Translations under genes and position numbers: made by a program
Source: Deltaproteobacteria bacterium
GTDB lineage: Bacteria; Desulfobacterota; DSM-4660; Desulfatiglandales; B25-G16
Length of the DNA stretch: 5,290 bases
NCBI GenBank assembly: GCA_019308645.1
Contig: JAFDHR010000187.1
Span: 1-5,290, forward strand
Direction: 5' to 3'
Shown here: positions 1-5,290 of the stretch, in pieces
Layout: every line of letters begins with the position of its first letter
Numbering within the stretch: the first letter of the stretch is position 1
The notes under the pieces: model-generated
The model's database searches: none
What the model was told of the DNA's origin: nothing
What the model saw: only the letters and a program-made list of their open reading frames with translations

Positions 1-67
1 CTGATGTAACCGCCAAATGTCCTGCTGCAAGAATCTTTTCCAATTTGCTCGGAGTCTTTGTGTTCAT
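1..67 (-). CDS. metF: Methylene-tetrahydrofolate reductase MetF, N-terminal 22 residues only (cut by window edge)
   Basis: An ATG at 67-65 overlaps the metV stop codon and opens a frame that runs off the left edge. Its 22 residues, MNTKTPSKLEKI followed by LAAGHLAVTS, match the start of MetF proteins, which commonly open with L-E-K-x-L-A-x-G-x-x-A-V-T just before the first barrel strand. AGAGAGG lies 10 nt upstream, inside metV, as a ribosome binding site. MetF is the FAD-binding TIM-barrel subunit that carries the reductase active site. Identification rests on this short stretch plus the position right after metV, so it is good but not independent of context. Confidence 0.8.
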   Translation of the reverse strand, partial: MNTKTPSKLEKILAAGHLAVTS

Positions 68-732
68 TGTCTCAGATCCTCTCTGATCACCTTTCTTGGC
101 CCGCCTGCCCGTTCAGTGGACCAGTCTTTGATTGGAATAAGCTTATCGTAGTCGTCAAGCCTGCCCAGTTCTTTGAGCCGGTCAATGATAAGTTGCCATG
201 CACAATCAACCTCTTTGTTTATTTCACACTTTCCATTTGTGGAGCCACCACAAGGGCCATTAAGAAGCCGTTTGGCGCACCGGGAAATGGGGCAGATTCC
301 GGCTGTTTGTCCTAAGATGCATTGACCACATGCCTGACAGCGCTCTGACCAGACACCCCTTTCCTCGGTCACACCCATAAAGCAAGTATTGACACCAGGA
401 TAAATAGGAGTTCGTAGGTATTTTTCAGCCATGAATTGTACTCCCACCCCACAGGCCAATGAAACAACCGCATCATAGTCCTCAATAATATTTCGTATCT
501 CTTCCAGGTATTCGTGATCGCACTGGCGCTCTAATGTTACCTCTGTTATCTCCAGCTCTTTTCCTTCTTTCGTGAATGCCATCTTTAAGGCCGAGGCAAG
601 AATGCCAACCTCTTTCTTACCCCCGGCATAACAGACAGTAACGCACTCGTTACACCCGACAATGAGTATCTTTTTGCAATTTTTTACAAATCCTATAATT
701 TCCTCAATTGGTTTTCTTTCTGCTACGATCAT
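64..732 (-). CDS. metV: Methylene-tetrahydrofolate reductase partner subunit MetV (MTHFR C-terminal-like, cysteine-rich)
   Basis: MetV is the iron-sulfur/zinc partner of the flavoprotein MetF in the type of methylene-tetrahydrofolate reductase found in acetogens and related Wood-Ljungdahl bacteria; the pair reduces methylene-THF to methyl-THF in the cytoplasm. The protein has 222 residues, a normal length. An N-terminal half (about 1-120) includes VGCNECVTVC (C27, C30, C34), C71, C94 and C117. The diagnostic cysteine-rich C-terminal segment has C132-x2-C135-G-x-C138, C147-P, R-C152, the motif NGPCGG (C161), GKCE (C169) and DCAW (C177). The start is ATG 732 with AAAGG nine bases upstream. The stop TGA (66-64) overlaps the metF ATG by 4 bp (ATGA), so the two are probably translationally coupled. 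It lies 194 bp after mvhD, a wide gap in which no terminator was found. Confidence 0.93.
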   Translation of the reverse strand: MIVAERKPIEEIIGFVKNCKKILIVGCNECVTVCYAGGKKEVGILASALKMAFTKEGKELEITEVTLERQCDHEYLEEIRNIIEDYDAVVSLACGVGVQFMAEKYLRTPIYPGVNTCFMGVTEERGVWSERCQACGQCILGQTAGICPISRCAKRLLNGPCGGSTNGKCEINKEVDCAWQLIIDRLKELGRLDDYDKLIPIKDWSTERAGGPRKVIREDLRQ

Positions 733-767
733 AATCCACGGCCTTTCATATAAGGTTTACCACTACG

Positions 768-801
768 TGACGTCAGTTGTCTGTTGTCAGTAGTCAGTGG
801 C
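768..801. repeat. Heptad (period-7) repeat cluster 1
   Basis: Units AGTTGTC (775-781), TGTTGTC (782-788) and AGTAGTC (789-795) run in phase, with TGACGTC before them (768-774) and a degenerate AGTGGCA after. TGACGTCA at 768-775 is also a perfect 8-bp palindrome. This type of degenerate GTC-phased heptad resembles the short tandemly repeated repetitive (STRR) heptanucleotides described in cyanobacteria; the resemblance is by pattern only. It lies in the mvhD-metV gap, about 35 bp before the metV start. An inverted partner cluster lies at 885-921. Confidence 0.75.
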
Positions 802-884
802 AAAAAATTAGGTTTTTTCACCAAGATACAATTGAGTCTCTTGTAATTGACACAGATAGTATCTTCCATTACCTCAAAATAAAA

Positions 885-921
885 ACAACGGACTACGGAC
901 AACTATCAACGGACAAACTAC
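885..921. repeat. Heptad (period-7) repeat cluster 2, inverted relative to cluster 1
   Basis: On the plus strand the units are AACGGAC (887-893), TACGGAC (894-900), AACTATC (901-907), AACGGAC (908-914) and AAACTAC (915-921). On the minus strand they read GTCCGTT-like. Minus-strand 914-885 aligned to plus-strand 772-801 matches at 22 of 30 positions, so the two clusters are diverged inverted copies around an 83-bp spacer. Several of the differences are the same A-to-C change within the heptad. The array starts a few bases after the mvhD stop. The spacer (802-884) holds an A6/T6 inverted repeat at 802-818 and no recognisable gene; I see no convincing promoter for metV there. Confidence 0.75.
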
Positions 922-926
922 CTTTA

Positions 927-1361
927 TCAGGCTGCCTTTTTCTTTTGGAGCGCTTCCCGTATCGGACTGGGGCCCAGGGCTTTGATCTTTTCGTGCATTT
1001 CTTTTGCCACCTCTGCAAAACGAGGACCATCAGAGGCCGCTATATTATACATCTCCAGCCTTTCTCCTCCGACACCAATCTCATCTAAGAGCTTTTTTGT
1101 ATATTCTACCTTTTTTTTGGCCCTTAAATTCCCTGTAAGGTAATGACATTCACCCTCTAAACACCCCGCAACATACACCCCGTCCGCACCCTTTTGAAAG
1201 GCCTCCATCATATGAATAACATCCACTTTACCGGTACAGGGTAATCGTATAATCCTGATACTATCAGGGTAAGATAGGCGCATGGTACCTGCCAGGTCCG
1301 CTGCTTCATAGCCTCAGAAGTGACAGCAGAATGCGACAATTATCGGCTTAAATTCTTCCAT
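927..1361 (-). CDS. mvhD: MvhD-type [2Fe-2S] electron-transfer subunit, selenoprotein (Sec at residue 16)
   Basis: MvhD (also FrhD/VhuD-like, 'hydrogenase iron-sulfur subunit') binds a [2Fe-2S] cluster and passes electrons between a dehydrogenase or hydrogenase module and HdrA. Starting at ATG 1361 the protein is MEEFKPIIVAFCCHF, then TGA (1316-1314), then GYEAADLAGTMRLSYPD, matching the family N-terminus where relatives have C-x-x-C followed by Y and ADxAG. Reading TGA as selenocysteine gives 144 residues, the normal family length, with C12, C13 and U16, then C42 (RLPCTGKV), C67 and C72 (GCLEGECHY). Two TAA codons sit directly before ATG 1361, so no earlier start is possible. The internal ATG at 1283 would give 118 residues lacking the ligand motif. 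A SECIS-like hairpin follows the UGA. The gene ends TGA TAA. A true nonsense mutation is the alternative, but the exact placement at a conserved Cys makes it unlikely. Confidence 0.92.
1276..1316 (-). promoter_or_regulatory. Bacterial SECIS element with the selenocysteine UGA codon
   Basis: Bacterial SECIS elements are hairpins just 3' of the UGA, inside the coding region, that bind the elongation factor SelB. Here the upper stem pairs GGACCU (1299-1294) with AGGUACC (1290-1284), leaving one bulged A at 1286. The apical loop is GGC (1293-1291), whose first two bases are G. It begins 20 nt after the UGA, within the usual spacing. A lower stem pairs GCA (1304-1302) with UGC (1282-1280) across a small internal loop, and AGGC (1314-1311) can pair with GCCU (1279-1276). 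Folding was done by hand and no energy was computed. Confidence 0.75.
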
Positions 1362-1425
1362 TTATTATCTTATCTCCAAGATACCTTGATCTTATTTTAA
1401 CGAATCAGTCTGGGATAAACCGCCA

Positions 1426-1463
1426 ACTTTAGGCACTTTAGGCACTTATAACTTTAGGCACTT
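1426..1463. repeat. Period-9 tandem repeat in the hdrA-mvhD gap
   Basis: ACTTTAGGC occurs at 1426-1434, 1435-1443 and 1451-1459. The first two copies are contiguous, then ACTTATA (1444-1450) interrupts, and a partial ACTT follows at 1460-1463. The array ends about 5 bp downstream of the hdrA stop codon and fills a large part of the 106-bp gap before mvhD. The unit has no strong self-complementarity and no recognised binding-site identity. The rest of the gap shows only a possible ribosome binding site for mvhD: GGAG at 1377-1374 on the minus strand, 12 nt from its ATG, which is a long spacing. Confidence 0.8.
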
Positions 1464-1467
1464 CTTG

Positions 1468-4400
1468 CTATCCTGCTTCCATCAGTGCATCAATCTGTGC
1501 TAATATTTGAGTATCTTCAAAATGCGAGAGTGTAATTGCCTTGGCCGGACATTCAGCCGCACACACCCCGCATCCGTGACATTTGGAAATATCAATCTCT
1601 GAAACTCCATCCTCATTAATAAATGGCACCTCATAAGGACATGCCCTGACGCAGATTAGGCATGCAGCACAGAGATCGGGATCTACTTTGGCCACAACAC
1701 CTCCTACCTCTATGGAATCCTGAGAAAGCAAGCAACCCGCCCGTGAAGAGGCGGCAAGGGCCTGGGAGATACTTTCATCAATTAACCGTGGCGAATGGGC
1801 CATACCACAAATAAAGATACCATCTGATTGGGTATCAACCGGCCTTAGCTTAACATGGGCTTCCAAGAAGAAACGGTCGCTCGTTAAAGGGACCTTGAGT
1901 ATTTTTCCCAGCTCCTCTGTATCTCCTGCAACAACCCCAGCACTTAAGATTATCTGATCAGGTCTAATTGTTATTTCTCTTCCCAGGGTAAGGTCTTTCA
2001 CAGTGACTTGAATTCCTTCTTCTGCTTGTTCTACTTTGGGTTCTTCACCCTCATTATATCGCAAGAAGTGAACACCCATTTCTCTTGCCTTTCGATAATA
2101 ATCTTCCAGGAAACCATAGGTCCTGATATCCCTGTGGAGTATAAAGATATTGGTATCCGGATTAATTTGTTTTATAGCAGTGGCATTTTTTACAGCCTGC
2201 TGGCAACAGACACGGCTGCAATTAGGATTTTCTTTATTTCGAGATCCCACGCACTGGATCATAACCACGTTTTTCCAACCTTTTATCCTTTGTTCATCTC
2301 TTGATAAAATATCTTCTAATTCTACCTGGGTTTTGACTGCCTCTGATTCTCCATACAGATATTCCTTAGGCGTATACTCAAGGGCACCTGTAGCTACAAT
2401 GAGCGCCCCATGATTTATCTCCCTGTGATACATGGCAGGTCCCACAGTCAGCGCTGTTTTGAAATTTCCCTTGGTGCCGGAAAAATCTACCAAAATAGTC
2501 TCTGTGAGAACCTCTATCTTTTCATTCTGAGTAAGCTTCTCAATTAAATCATCTACATATTTCTGTATGTTATCGCCCTGCAAGGTAGTATGTATCTTTC
2601 TGCCCATACCTCCCAGCTCTTTTTCTATTTCAACCAGAACCACTTCAAATCCCTGTTCCGCTATATTTGATGCGGCTGTCATACCGGCAATACCACCGCC
2701 AATGATAAGGGCCCTTTTGATTACAGGCAGTTTTGACCTGTAGAGAGGGGAAAGTTCTGCGGCATTGGCCACAGTCATTCTAACCAGGTCTTTTGCCTTT
2801 TTAGTTGCGCCCTCCTTATCCGACTGATGCACCCAGGAATCTTGATCTCTGATGTTGGCCATACTAAAAAGGTAGGGGTTTAGACCCGCTTCCCTGATAG
2901 TATCCTGAAACAATGGTTCATGTGTCCTTGCAGAGCAGGAGGCTACAACCACCCTGTTTAATTTAAACTCCTCTATCCTTTCCTTTATCTTGTCCTGAGT
3001 ATCCTGGGAGCATGTAAAAAGATTTTCATCTGCTACCACTACATGGGGTAATGTGGATGCATATTCGGTAACTTCCGGAACGTTTACTACTCCCCCGATA
3101 TTTGTTCCACAATGGCAGACAAAAACACCGATACGGGGCTCTTGACCGCTAATATCAATTTCCTTCGGGTACTCTCTTTCTTTTGTCAGTGTATGCCTCT
3201 GGTCTGCCAAAAGTCCCGAGGTCGCAGCAGCCGACGCACTTGCCTGCATTACCGTTTCAGGTATATCCTTTGGGCCTTGAAAGGCCCCGCACACAAAGAT
3301 GCCCGGTTTTGTTGTCTGGACAGGCTCAAAGGTTTTGGTGCTGACAAAATCATACCTATTAAGGTCAACACCTATCTTTTGAACAAGATCGATAGATTCT
3401 TGCGGTATATCAAAACCCACAGATAAAACAACTATGTCAAATCCTTCCTGGATAATCCTTCCGGCCTCATCTGTGTACCTAATTTTGAGGTTTCCTTCCT
3501 CTTCCCCTGGCAAAATATTATTTATCCTTGATTTTATAAACCTGACTCCTACATCATTCCTGGCCCTGTTGTAGAATTTCTCAAAGTCTTTTCCATACGT
3601 TCGGATATCAATAAAGAAGATAGCTGCATCTAATGGTTCAGAGGAATGTTCTTTTGCTACCATGGCCTGTTTTATGGCATACGTACAGCAGACAGAGGAA
3701 CAGTAACCCTTATCCCCCATATGGGTATTTCTTGACCCAACACACTGTATCCAGGCGATTTTTTGTGGTTCCTTTTTATCAGATGGCCGCAGGAGATGGC
3801 CCTGATAAGGCCCGGAGGCGCTTAAGATCCTCTCAAATTCTAGACCGGTAACAACATTGGGGAAGCGGTTATACTGATAGGTATCATTAAGGGAAGGGTT
3901 GTATGGTTGAAAACCGGATGCGAGGATGATAGAACCGACATCTATTGTTATCTCCCTTTCTTTCTGGTCAAAATCAACAGCGTCCGCTGGACAAAATTTC
4001 TCGCATGCCTTGCATTTTCCCTTCTCAAAATATATACAGTTTTCTGCATCGATTGAATATTTTAAAGGAACGGCCTGTGGATACTGTATATAGGCAGCCT
4101 TTCTGTTTATCAGGTTAGCGTTATACTCATCTGGCACTCTCCTTGGGCATTTCTCCGCACATGTACCGCAGGCAATGCATTTATCCATATCTATATACCT
4201 GGGATGCTGTATGACCCTGACATGGAAGTTGCCTTCTTCACCTGTAATGCTTTTTACCTCTGAAAGGGTCAGTATCTCGATATTTAGATTCCTGCCGCAT
4301 TCTACAAGCTTTGGAGACATGATACACATTGAGCAGTCGTTTGTTGGAAATGTCTTGTCAAGCTGTGACATTCGGCCACCAATGCTGGAGGATTTTTCAA

Positions 4401-4518
4401 CCAGATATACATAAAATCCAGAATCCGCCAGATCAAGGGCAGCCTGCATTCCGCCAATGCCGCCACCCACGACTATAACTGCTCCGCTCTTTGAGTTTGG
4501 TGTGTTTATTGTGTTCAA
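1468..4518 (-). CDS. hdrA: Double-module HdrA-like flavin/iron-sulfur subunit, 1016 aa, TTG start
   Basis: HdrA is the cytoplasmic FAD and [4Fe-4S] hub of Hdr complexes and the bifurcating flavoprotein in methanogens. Single-module HdrA is about 650 residues; this one has two modules. Module 1 (about 12-440) has a dinucleotide-binding GGGIGG at 18-23, the HdrA motif DKTFPTNDCSMC at 54-65, an inserted ferredoxin region (C114/117/120/124 and C161/169/172/176), and CVGSR (259-263) followed by CSSVCC (273-278). Module 2 (about 460-1016) has the HdrA N-terminal domain with CHCGTNI (C468, C470) plus C503 and C528, a second GGGIAGM at 607-613, CVGSR (756-760) with CSRVCC (767-772), and a C-terminal pair of [4Fe-4S] motifs (C950/953/956/960 and C980/983/986/990). 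TTG at 4518 is chosen because an in-frame TGA lies seven codons upstream and the next usable start falls inside the FAD motif. Stop is TAG. The frame is intact and is not a frameshift product. Confidence 0.95.
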   Translation of the reverse strand: MNTINTPNSKSGAVIVVGGGIGGMQAALDLADSGFYVYLVEKSSSIGGRMSQLDKTFPTNDCSMCIMSPKLVECGRNLNIEILTLSEVKSITGEEGNFHVRVIQHPRYIDMDKCIACGTCAEKCPRRVPDEYNANLINRKAAYIQYPQAVPLKYSIDAENCIYFEKGKCKACEKFCPADAVDFDQKEREITIDVGSIILASGFQPYNPSLNDTYQYNRFPNVVTGLEFERILSASGPYQGHLLRPSDKKEPQKIAWIQCVGSRNTHMGDKGYCSSVCCTYAIKQAMVAKEHSSEPLDAAIFFIDIRTYGKDFEKFYNRARNDVGVRFIKSRINNILPGEEEGNLKIRYTDEAGRIIQEGFDIVVLSVGFDIPQESIDLVQKIGVDLNRYDFVSTKTFEPVQTTKPGIFVCGAFQGPKDIPETVMQASASAAATSGLLADQRHTLTKEREYPKEIDISGQEPRIGVFVCHCGTNIGGVVNVPEVTEYASTLPHVVVADENLFTCSQDTQDKIKERIEEFKLNRVVVASCSARTHEPLFQDTIREAGLNPYLFSMANIRDQDSWVHQSDKEGATKKAKDLVRMTVANAAELSPLYRSKLPVIKRALIIGGGIAGMTAASNIAEQGFEVVLVEIEKELGGMGRKIHTTLQGDNIQKYVDDLIEKLTQNEKIEVLTETILVDFSGTKGNFKTALTVGPAMYHREINHGALIVATGALEYTPKEYLYGESEAVKTQVELEDILSRDEQRIKGWKNVVMIQCVGSRNKENPNCSRVCCQQAVKNATAIKQINPDTNIFILHRDIRTYGFLEDYYRKAREMGVHFLRYNEGEEPKVEQAEEGIQVTVKDLTLGREITIRPDQIILSAGVVAGDTEELGKILKVPLTSDRFFLEAHVKLRPVDTQSDGIFICGMAHSPRLIDESISQALAASSRAGCLLSQDSIEVGGVVAKVDPDLCAACLICVRACPYEVPFINEDGVSEIDISKCHGCGVCAAECPAKAITLSHFEDTQILAQIDALMEAG

Positions 4519-4547
4519 ATTCCTTAATTCCTTAATTCATAATTCCT
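4518..4547 (-). repeat. Period-8 A+T-rich tandem repeat supplying the hdrA ribosome binding site
   Basis: On the plus strand two exact AATTCCTT units (4518-4525 and 4526-4533) are followed by the shorter variants AATTCAT (4534-4540) and AATTCCT (4541-4547). On the coding strand each exact unit reads AAGGAATT, so the array offers two AAGGA Shine-Dalgarno-like sites. One is practically against the TTG start of hdrA and the other ends 10 nt before it; the second is the better placed. The first unit runs into the start codon itself. The repeat is seen directly; its role in translation is inferred. Confidence 0.75.
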
Positions 4548-4570
4548 AAATCACTCAATTCGTTTTTTCT

Positions 4571-4634
4571 ATTACTATTGATGAACTCGTAAAAAGTCAT
4601 ATTCGGTGAGGCTTTTTACGAAACCATTACTATT
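4571..4634. mobile_element. Small hairpin element flanked by 9-bp direct repeats (MITE-like)
   Basis: The 9-mer ATTACTATT occurs at 4571-4579 and again at 4626-4634. Between them lie 46 bp built around an inverted repeat: TCGTAAAAAG (4587-4596) pairs with CTTTTTACGA (4612-4621), extendable by one wobble and one C-G pair to 12 bp with an 11-nt loop. A hairpin bracketed by a perfect direct repeat looks like a very short non-autonomous insertion with its target duplication. No transposase is present. It lies between hdrB and hdrA. Neither strand has a run of T right after the stem, so a classical intrinsic terminator is unlikely, although the RNA hairpin could affect mRNA stability. The structure is clear; mobility is an inference. 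Confidence 0.5.
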
Positions 4635-4657
4635 AGCTTCCTGCAGGACACGTATCT

Positions 4658-5290
4658 TTATTCAGATAAAAACCCTTCTATTCCTGTTATATCTATCTTA
4701 TTCTCCCCCAACCCTAATCGGTCTCTGTCAATACCCATACTCAACCCAAGGAGCTGTGGATAGAGGATGGCTGGGAAAAGATGATCTTCTCCTCCTTCTG
4801 AATAAATCATCTTTTGGACTGTATCAAATTGAAGATGACAGTATGAGCAGGCATCACATAGAAAATCAGCACCTGACTGTTTTGCGTTTGCAAGCTTTTT
4901 TTCCATTAGATCCATAGATAGATCATCATTCACTCCAGTTAAAGGAGCACCACAACAGTCAAGCCTTTTCTCCCAATATATACTTTCAGCGCCAGTGAGT
5001 GCTACCAGGTTGTCAAAGAGTGTGGGGTTAACAGGATCATCAAATTGGGTTATCTCACTGGGTCTCAGGGAATGACAGCCATAATGTGTTGCTATCTTAA
5101 GGTCCTTAAAAGGTCTTGTGACCTTCTCTTTTATAGTGTCGATACCTATATCATGGTAAAGGACAGAGAGGAGATGTTTAATCTCAACGCCTTCTTTATA
5201 TTCAAGACCCTCTTTTTTCAGGGTAGTGTTGATCTCATTGCGTAAGGAGTGGTCTTCCTTTAGTATATGAGCTGCATGTTTAAGCATTCC
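4658..5290 (-). CDS. hdrB: Heterodisulfide reductase subunit B-like protein (HdrB), 5' end cut by window edge
   Basis: HdrB family proteins carry cysteine-rich CCG domains that bind a noncubane [4Fe-4S] cluster and form the terminal catalytic or electron-transfer site of Hdr complexes in the cytoplasm. The window holds 210 codons; the family is usually near 290-300 residues, so about 80-90 N-terminal residues, including the first CCG domain, lie beyond the right edge. The frame is still open at 5290, and the ATG at 5287 is probably internal. The second CCG domain is complete: counting from that Met, C71 in HYGCHSLRP, C111-C112 in DCCGAPL and C147/C150 in ACSYCHLQFD give C-x39-CC-x34-C-x2-C, close to the family signature. 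C144 is an extra nearby cysteine. The gene ends in TAA, 139 bp before hdrA. In this context its partner is more likely a tetrahydrofolate-linked or unknown acceptor than CoM-S-S-CoB. Family call is firm; the substrate is unknown. Confidence 0.9.
   Translation of the reverse strand, partial: GMLKHAAHILKEDHSLRNEINTTLKKEGLEYKEGVEIKHLLSVLYHDIGIDTIKEKVTRPFKDLKIATHYGCHSLRPSEITQFDDPVNPTLFDNLVALTGAESIYWEKRLDCCGAPLTGVNDDLSMDLMEKKLANAKQSGADFLCDACSYCHLQFDTVQKMIYSEGGEDHLFPAILYPQLLGLSMGIDRDRLGLGENKIDITGIEGFLSE

Noticed and set aside
741..751. Possible -10 box (TATATG-like) for a metV promoter on the minus strand
   Set aside because: There is no convincing -35 at proper spacing, and it would start the transcript almost on top of the ribosome binding site.
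768..921. CRISPR array or coding sequence in the mvhD-metV gap
   Set aside because: The repeats are contiguous degenerate 7-mers without unique spacers. The plus-strand frame at 777-1088 runs through the heptads and antisense to mvhD and has no recognisable protein features.
927..1283. A 118-residue mvhD starting at the internal ATG 1283
   Set aside because: It lacks the N-terminal cluster-ligand motif, and the upstream in-frame sequence is a perfect family N-terminus interrupted only by one UGA with a SECIS-like hairpin.
1314..1316. TGA as a nonsense mutation (pseudogene), or as Gly/Trp in a recoded genetic code
   Set aside because: The UGA falls exactly on the conserved Cys column, the rest of the gene is intact, and metV and mvhD themselves use UGA as stop, so global reassignment does not fit.
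4321..4341. A second selenocysteine in HdrA at the NDCSMC motif
   Set aside because: Both positions are ordinary Cys codons, and there is no in-frame UGA anywhere in the 1016-codon frame.
4587..4621. Intrinsic terminator after hdrB
   Set aside because: The stem is A+T-rich and no T run follows it on the minus strand (the next bases are GTTCATC).
58..4917. Plus-strand open frames antisense to metV, hdrA and hdrB (for example 58-315, 2008-2304, 3112-3426 and 4606-4917)
   Set aside because: All lie opposite well-conserved genes or start inside repeats, and none shows family motifs or a plausible ribosome binding site context.

Overview
The window looks like part of one operon from an anaerobic, selenocysteine-using bacterium with a Wood-Ljungdahl (reductive acetyl-CoA) pathway. 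All supported genes lie on the minus strand. In transcription order (high to low coordinates) they are: an hdrB-type heterodisulfide reductase subunit cut by the right edge; a double-length hdrA-type flavin/iron-sulfur protein of 1016 residues; an mvhD-type [2Fe-2S] subunit with an in-frame UGA at residue 16; metV; and the first 22 codons of metF, cut by the left edge. This gene set matches the MetFV-HdrABC-MvhD methylene-tetrahydrofolate reductase complex known from the acetogen Moorella thermoacetica. hdrC is not in the window and may lie beyond the right edge.

The likely joint job is as follows. MetF (flavin) and MetV (iron-sulfur/zinc-type partner) reduce methylene-tetrahydrofolate to methyl-tetrahydrofolate. 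The Hdr module carries electrons between flavins and iron-sulfur clusters, and MvhD is the electron entry or exit connector. Flavin-based electron bifurcation is plausible because HdrA is the bifurcating subunit in methanogens, but it is inferred here, not shown.

The main discovery is that mvhD is a selenoprotein gene. Read normally, the frame begins at an internal ATG and gives a truncated 118-residue protein without its N-terminal cluster ligands. Reading the TGA at 1316-1314 as selenocysteine restores a 144-residue protein with a C-x-x-U motif where relatives have C-x-x-C. A hairpin with a G-rich apical loop lies 20 nt after the UGA, as expected of a bacterial SECIS. That placement argues for a bacterium, since archaeal SECIS elements are normally in untranslated regions. 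The gene also ends in UGA, followed at once by an in-frame UAA.

The three full gaps between genes (about 106, 139 and 194 bp) are long for an operon. Each holds a different short-period tandem repeat: period 8 before hdrA, period 9 before mvhD, and period 7 in two inverted clusters before metV. The hdrB-hdrA gap also holds a small hairpin element flanked by 9-bp direct repeats, resembling a miniature insertion. I see no RNA genes, CRISPR array, transposase or convincing promoter. The genus cannot be told from this sequence; Desulfobacterota or another uncultured anaerobic bacterial lineage would fit.
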